NCBI RefSeq assembly: GCF_032854445.1
Contig: NC_088300.1
Coordinates: forward strand, 17,331,191 to 17,395,190
Direction: 5' to 3'
DNA from: Liolophura sinensis
Lineage: Eukaryota; Mollusca; Polyplacophora; Chitonida; Chitonidae
DNA length: 64,000 bases
Shown: one piece after another, positions 59,590 to 64,000 of the stretch
Numbering within the stretch: the stretch's first letter is position 1
Layout: each line of letters begins with the position of its first letter
Notes under the pieces: generated by a model
The model's input: only the letters and a program-made list of their open reading frames with translations
Database searches by the model: none
Told to the model about the DNA's origin: nothing
Position numbers and translations under genes: made by a program

Positions 59590-61072
59590 TCAAGATTCAG
59601 CCATGTTCATACTGACGTCATCGGTTTCTGTTTTCGTGATGTCAATGTTCATCTCTGATTTGAGGTACTGTAAGAATCTGCTTTTCTCCTCCTGTAATTT
59701 CCTCACGCTTTCAAGCAGACAGGCTCGCTCAGCCTCTAAGTTTGTCAAGGCCTGAAAACAAAAACAGAATGTTGTTAGATTCACTGAGTGAGGAAATGAC
59801 GTTCACAAACCAGTCTGCGTGCGCCATGGCCGTCCATTCAACAGCGACTCATAGACGATAGCAATGTGCATTCAATGTGCGCCACGCTGGAATTAATTGA
59901 CTCTGTGCAGACGGTTCCGTATTTTCTCAATAGCTGAACATACAACGTAAACAACACCTTCATTGAAAACACACACACACGTGATGGTAACGACTTCACA
60001 AACAGATGACTCATCACAAATAAAAAGATATAAGTTATAAATGTGGGCTACGTGTAAGCACTTGACCCGTTTCTTTGAGATAAAACCAAATGATTCAACT
60101 GTACTGGATTGAACACCGCGACATTTCCACGTGTAACACACCGAGTGTCTTCAGTGAGTAATTCGTCCTACAGATGACATTAGTCATGTCTGGCTTAATC
60201 TCTGGGTATTTGTATTATCGTTTATTATTGGAGTACCACAATACGTATAGTGTATATTATATACGAAGCAGTGGCGCGTGGCACTCTGGGATACCTTCGG
60301 ATGACGTCATTGTTTATGCGCTTCAAACTCAATATCAGACGAAAGGAATGTATCACCTGCTAATTAGCACGCATAACATTTTGACGGTGTAAACAACAAA
60401 ATGTATGGAGAAATGCCAAATGTCAGCCTTGTGTAACCTAGCAGTTAACTATAGTATCTACGATTATTTTTAAGCCTATATACTATAAACCGATACGAAG
60501 ATAGAAATGTGTTTATCCCCTGGCTAATCTGCTCCAAAATAGTACTGGAATGTTACCATTTACATGTACTTATGGAAATCCTCTACATATACCTTTAACA
60601 AGTTGAATCTTCAGTTGAGTGCGCCAGTTTTTGTTTCAAATAACTGAGCCTTTAAAAAGACAACTGAATGCAAATTCATTCCTGATTTATTTTATATTAT
60701 TTACGTTTCTGTATTCTGTACTTGATTGGTTGTTATCAGCCATCTCAAGAACATTAAAATTCCGTAAGATTACATAACATTTATGGATGAAGAGGAAAGA
60801 GCCTGGAGGAAACACTGCACCTCCCCACGTGCTCTACAAATCCCTTGACTTGAGCTGGATTTGAACACTGTACCTCAGTGGTCAATTGTTAGTCGTCTTC
60901 TTGAACAATTCATTCTGACTAAGTCTAGATTCATTTACTCCATTTTGTGAAGTCGGACACTTCCCACAAAACAGAGTGGTTTGAAAGGGCAGTGTGGCTT
61001 GACTTACAGAAGGTGATTTTTATTTAAATTTAGCTGGAAACATATGTCGATGGTACAGTTATGTACATAGAG

Positions 61073-61165
<93 letters not shown>

Positions 61166-62923
61166 TACTGATCGAGAGCATTCGACATGGGGACGAAATA
61201 GCCCACCTGTTCTTGTTCTTGGGCTTTGGAACGTTTCCTGTCTCTGTACGCCTTGGCGGACAATTTATTTCTCTGTCGTCTTCGAGCTTTTCGTGCAAGG
61301 CGGTCATCATTCGTCGTCTACAATAGAATATCACATGATACAATTACTTAATATACATATATTTGGAATTTCCACCTTAATTATCGAGGGATTATACAGT
61401 AACTTTTGTGCATGGGTGTAGAGAACCACAGAATCTAGTTCAGACTTCCCAATTTCTTCTCGCGTAAACCTAACAAATCCAGTTGCAGTTGAAATAACGA
61501 GAGCTGGCCTCGAACAGCCTTCCAGACTGAAGAAGCGGTATTTGTTACCAATGACAGTCTCCTAGATCACATGCAGTGTTACGTTGCTAAAGTTTTAAAA
61601 TCCACCCACTATATGTGACAGATCACAACCACGTCAGCTGTCGTATACTGACAGTCATTTAATCAACAGAGTAAATGAAAAGTATTGTGCATACACAATT
61701 GTATATGATACTGCTTCGTCACCTACAAATAGCACTGGATACACAAAAAATGTTCACAGTCTACTTACACGATCAATGTAAGTCTATTATAGGTCAATGT
61801 AGGTCTATTACAACAGAGCGGTTGCACTTTAACCCCACCCACATATGGATTACGATATATGCGTGACTCTCACGTGAAGTAAGCTTAACTGGTATCCACA
61901 CAGCCCATGCTGGCCGGCTATGGCCAAGTGGTTGGCACCCACTATAGACGTGAGCCAATAGACAGCCACCGTCAGTGCTAACCGGCATGCACGTAATTAT
62001 ATGGCATAAGCAAGGTCAATGTCTTATATATATTGTGCAGCATTATTTTCAGCCATCGACAACTGTTTTTAATCTGAAGCTGCAAACCTTAATTACATTA
62101 CTTTGATAATTTCTGGTTTATTACGCCAGTTAGGCTACAATTCGTTAACCGTATTGCTAACTTGCCAAGCTGAGGATTGGTACGTGAAAGTATCGCGTAT
62201 TTAACACGTACATGCTGTCATCTCGACCGTGGTTTCCCCAGGGCTCTTCCCGGTTTCCTCCCACTATAATACTGTCCGCTGTCGCATTAGTGAAATATCC
62301 TTGAGTACGGCACAAAACACCAATCAAATAAATAACACCGTTGTTTCCACAGCTGGGTGGCAGCTTAACAAAAACATCACTTATACTTTAGCGGTTATTC
62401 ACACAACTGATTATAATATTGTTCATATCTAAAGGATTTTTAAAGCCTAAAGATATAAGCTTACCTGCTGCGTCTCTGTGGCGTCACTTTCTGTCCCGTC
62501 ACACGTCAATCTCCGCTCTAAATCCTCCGTCGAATTCCGTCGAATTCCCTCATTGTCACTGTGGGTGTGGTGGTCTGGGTAGTCCGTCTCCTCATACATC
62601 TCCACATCTTCCTCTTCCACCCCTGGTCCTAACCTCTCAGCTCCTGACGTTGAGGGCTTGACTCTCAGCGCCTGTACAGCCGTCTCCGCAGCGCGGAGGT
62701 CAATGACCCTAGGACTCAGGATTGCCAGGTTTGGAATGTTACAACTTTCACCGGTATCGTCGTAATTGTCATCTGGCCGTTGACAGGACAGTAAGTGTCC
62801 ACGTGACCCCAGCTGGGTGACAGGTAACCGTAGGTCTCTGCGGTGTTTCTTTAGGTGTGGGTACATCACTGGTACAATTTGACCAGAGTTGGCAAAATGG
62901 TGAGAGCCTACAATACGAACCAT
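59590..62923 (-). CDS. Divergent bZIP transcription factor, tandem paralogue
   Basis: Exons 62465-62923, 61207-61317 and 59590-59751, all phase 0, give 243 residues. The first exon (153 residues) is acidic toward its end ([17 protein letters not shown]) with Ser/Thr-rich [15 protein letters not shown], plausible as an activation or phosphorylation region. Exon 2 holds the basic region [20 protein letters not shown]. The N-x7-R spacing is kept, but Ser and Tyr replace the usual Ala and Cys/Ser (NKLSAKAYR). Tyr-Arg there is typical of ATF4. The zipper positions read Q, L, L, L, F, through [19 protein letters not shown] and [11 protein letters not shown], so the first Leu is lost. The basic/zipper intron falls after residue 12 past the signature Arg, the same place and phase as in the neighbour. 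This supports paralogy with the Fos/ATF3-class gene, although the residues look ATF4-like. Partner choice is unknown. Confidence 0.88.
60690..60895 (-). repeat. SINE family C, eroded, in a bZIP intron
   Basis: gattggttgttatcagccat, ggaggaaacactgcacc, gagctggatttgaacactg and the tRNA-like remnant up to cagtggtcaattg match the layout of copies at 5.7 and 44.7 kb. Confidence 0.5.
61074..61168. repeat. (TA)n microsatellite in a bZIP intron
   Basis: About 45 TA units with one gtat interruption, 39 bp from the donor site of the basic-region exon. Any IYIY reading frame here is spurious. Confidence 0.97.
62230..62334 (+). repeat. SINE family A, 5'-truncated
   Basis: gtggtttccccagggctctt, ctcccactataatactgtcc and cggcacaaaacaccaatcaa with an AAAT tail; in intron 1 of the second bZIP gene, about 130 bp from its donor. 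Confidence 0.8.
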
Positions 62924-63252
62924 ATTTCACTCTTCAGTCTGAACGATCCGATGTGGTGAAATACGGCAACTTACACAACACCCTGAAATATATAGAGGCC
63001 TATATAGCTTAACAGGCACCGAAGACGTAAGTCCTACGAACTTTATCCGAACACTAGTTATATCCACTCTCGGGTAAACACCAAACTAGTTTAAAGCAGT
63101 ATGCTGTCAAACCCTTCAACTAGATCCAACTGTTTTCTTTCTAAGACTGGGTAACGAAGAAAGAGACGGTGGTAGAACCTTTCAGTCGCCGGTTGCATGA
63201 GTAAGTGAGAAGGTCAATATCCACAGCTGACTATAACCACGCTCGCTTGAGC

Positions 63253-63292
63253 TATAAATAGAGTGGGTTTATTCTCGTGGGTCTTGCGTCAT
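63253..63292 (-). promoter_or_regulatory. Candidate promoter of the second bZIP gene: CRE/C-EBP-like site and TATA-like element
   Basis: The minus strand reads atgacgcaa (63292-63284), then tatttata (63260-63253), about 330 bp before the ATG at 62923. The octamer tgacgcaa combines a CRE half-site and a C/EBP half-site, the type bound by ATF4/C-EBP heterodimers. The TATA element fits better on the plus strand (tataaata), so direction is uncertain. Confidence 0.35.
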
Positions 63293-63299
63293 GCATAAA

Positions 63300-64000
63300 T
63301 TTATCCTGCTTAGTGATGTGTATCTACTGGTAAAAAGACACTGCGAGGAGAATGGTCAGAACTTAAAGCCTCCATATATATAATAATGTTACATGAATAC
63401 AATGTACTTCATCATTTTGGCTCGGATATATTTTCAAAAACAAATCGAATCAGATGTCCTTCAAGCTGAACTTCATATTTGCTGGCTCTAACGAAGCTAA
63501 GTTTAACACATATTAGTTTCACCGTCATCAGTGGTAAGCCCTACTAAAAGATTACGTATGTACATTCTCATATCCATGACATCATGTTTCGGCTACATGT
63601 ACGTCAAAGTTCAACGGTCGCACCGTATTTAACCTGTACATCGAAAGATCGTTGCACATACCATACATGTGGTGCAATATTAATTATATTCCCCCAAATA
63701 ACATATCTTAAACATATAACATCGCCATCTTTCCATTGCTACTGATCGGACTTTTTGCCACCATTTTCGAAAAGTCATGTAGGCCTACATATATAGCATT
63801 ATGTACAAGCAATATCACAATCATCAACTTTATTCTTCTCGTCTAGCAACTTTCCCAACATGTATTACAATATTAAACCGCTAAACAAAGATGTAACGGT
63901 TTCAATCATCTTGTTTTCGTGTTGTGCGAATAACACTTGATTTATATAGTGCAATATACTGCCACATTTACTGCACCGGCCTATTTTTATGGGTTACATC
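63300..64000. other. Right-edge stretch without recognised features
   Basis: AT-rich sequence upstream of the second bZIP gene. I see no exon or repeat. Confidence 0.4.

Overview
This is animal nuclear DNA: AT-rich, intron-rich, and mostly non-coding. It is crowded with tRNA-derived SINEs, Tc1/mariner relics, MITE-like foldbacks, minisatellites and long (TA)n tracts. The dominant SINE carries its 3' body and (AAATA)n-type tail at least 18 times here. It looks like the SINEs of marine molluscs, so I infer a lophotrochozoan, most likely a bivalve. That taxonomic call is inference only.

Four protein-coding genes can be rebuilt from splice sites and protein similarity. (1) 0.65-2.35 kb, minus strand: the 5' half of FCF1 (UTP24), the PIN-domain nuclease of the small-subunit processome; the rest lies left of the window, and a decayed Tc1 transposon sits in its intron at the window edge. 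(2) 13.76-18.22 kb, plus strand: a complete four-exon UNC93A-like multi-pass membrane protein of 565 residues. (3) 47.1-50.0 kb, minus strand: a three-coding-exon bZIP factor of the Fos/ATF3/JDP2 class, 229 residues. (4) 59.6-62.9 kb, minus strand: a second, divergent bZIP protein of 243 residues with the same exon architecture. The two bZIP genes are tandem, both run leftwards, and both interrupt the bZIP domain at the same codon, so they are probably paralogues. Each has a TATA-like element and a TGACG-type half-site upstream.

Layout: 0-5 kb FCF1 and SINEs; 5-13.7 kb gene-poor, with an exact 12-unit 71-bp minisatellite at 10.0-10.9 kb; 13.7-18.3 kb UNC93A-like; 18.3-20.6 kb SINEs and an internally deleted Tc1 copy; 20.6-41.5 kb a gene-poor repeat field holding a foldback element, a three-copy dispersed repeat, a three-copy ~800-bp tandem repeat, a TA-flanked MITE, and a 1.8-kb interval bounded by perfect 22-bp inverted repeats; 41.5-46.5 kb SINEs and a 39-bp minisatellite; 47-63.3 kb the bZIP pair, separated by ~9 kb containing a ~0.9-kb degenerate CCCTAA-rich satellite.

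The best biological lead is the linkage of FCF1 with Fos/ATF3-class bZIP genes. In human 14q24.3, FCF1 lies in the same neighbourhood as FOS, JDP2 and BATF. I found no new multi-gene system.
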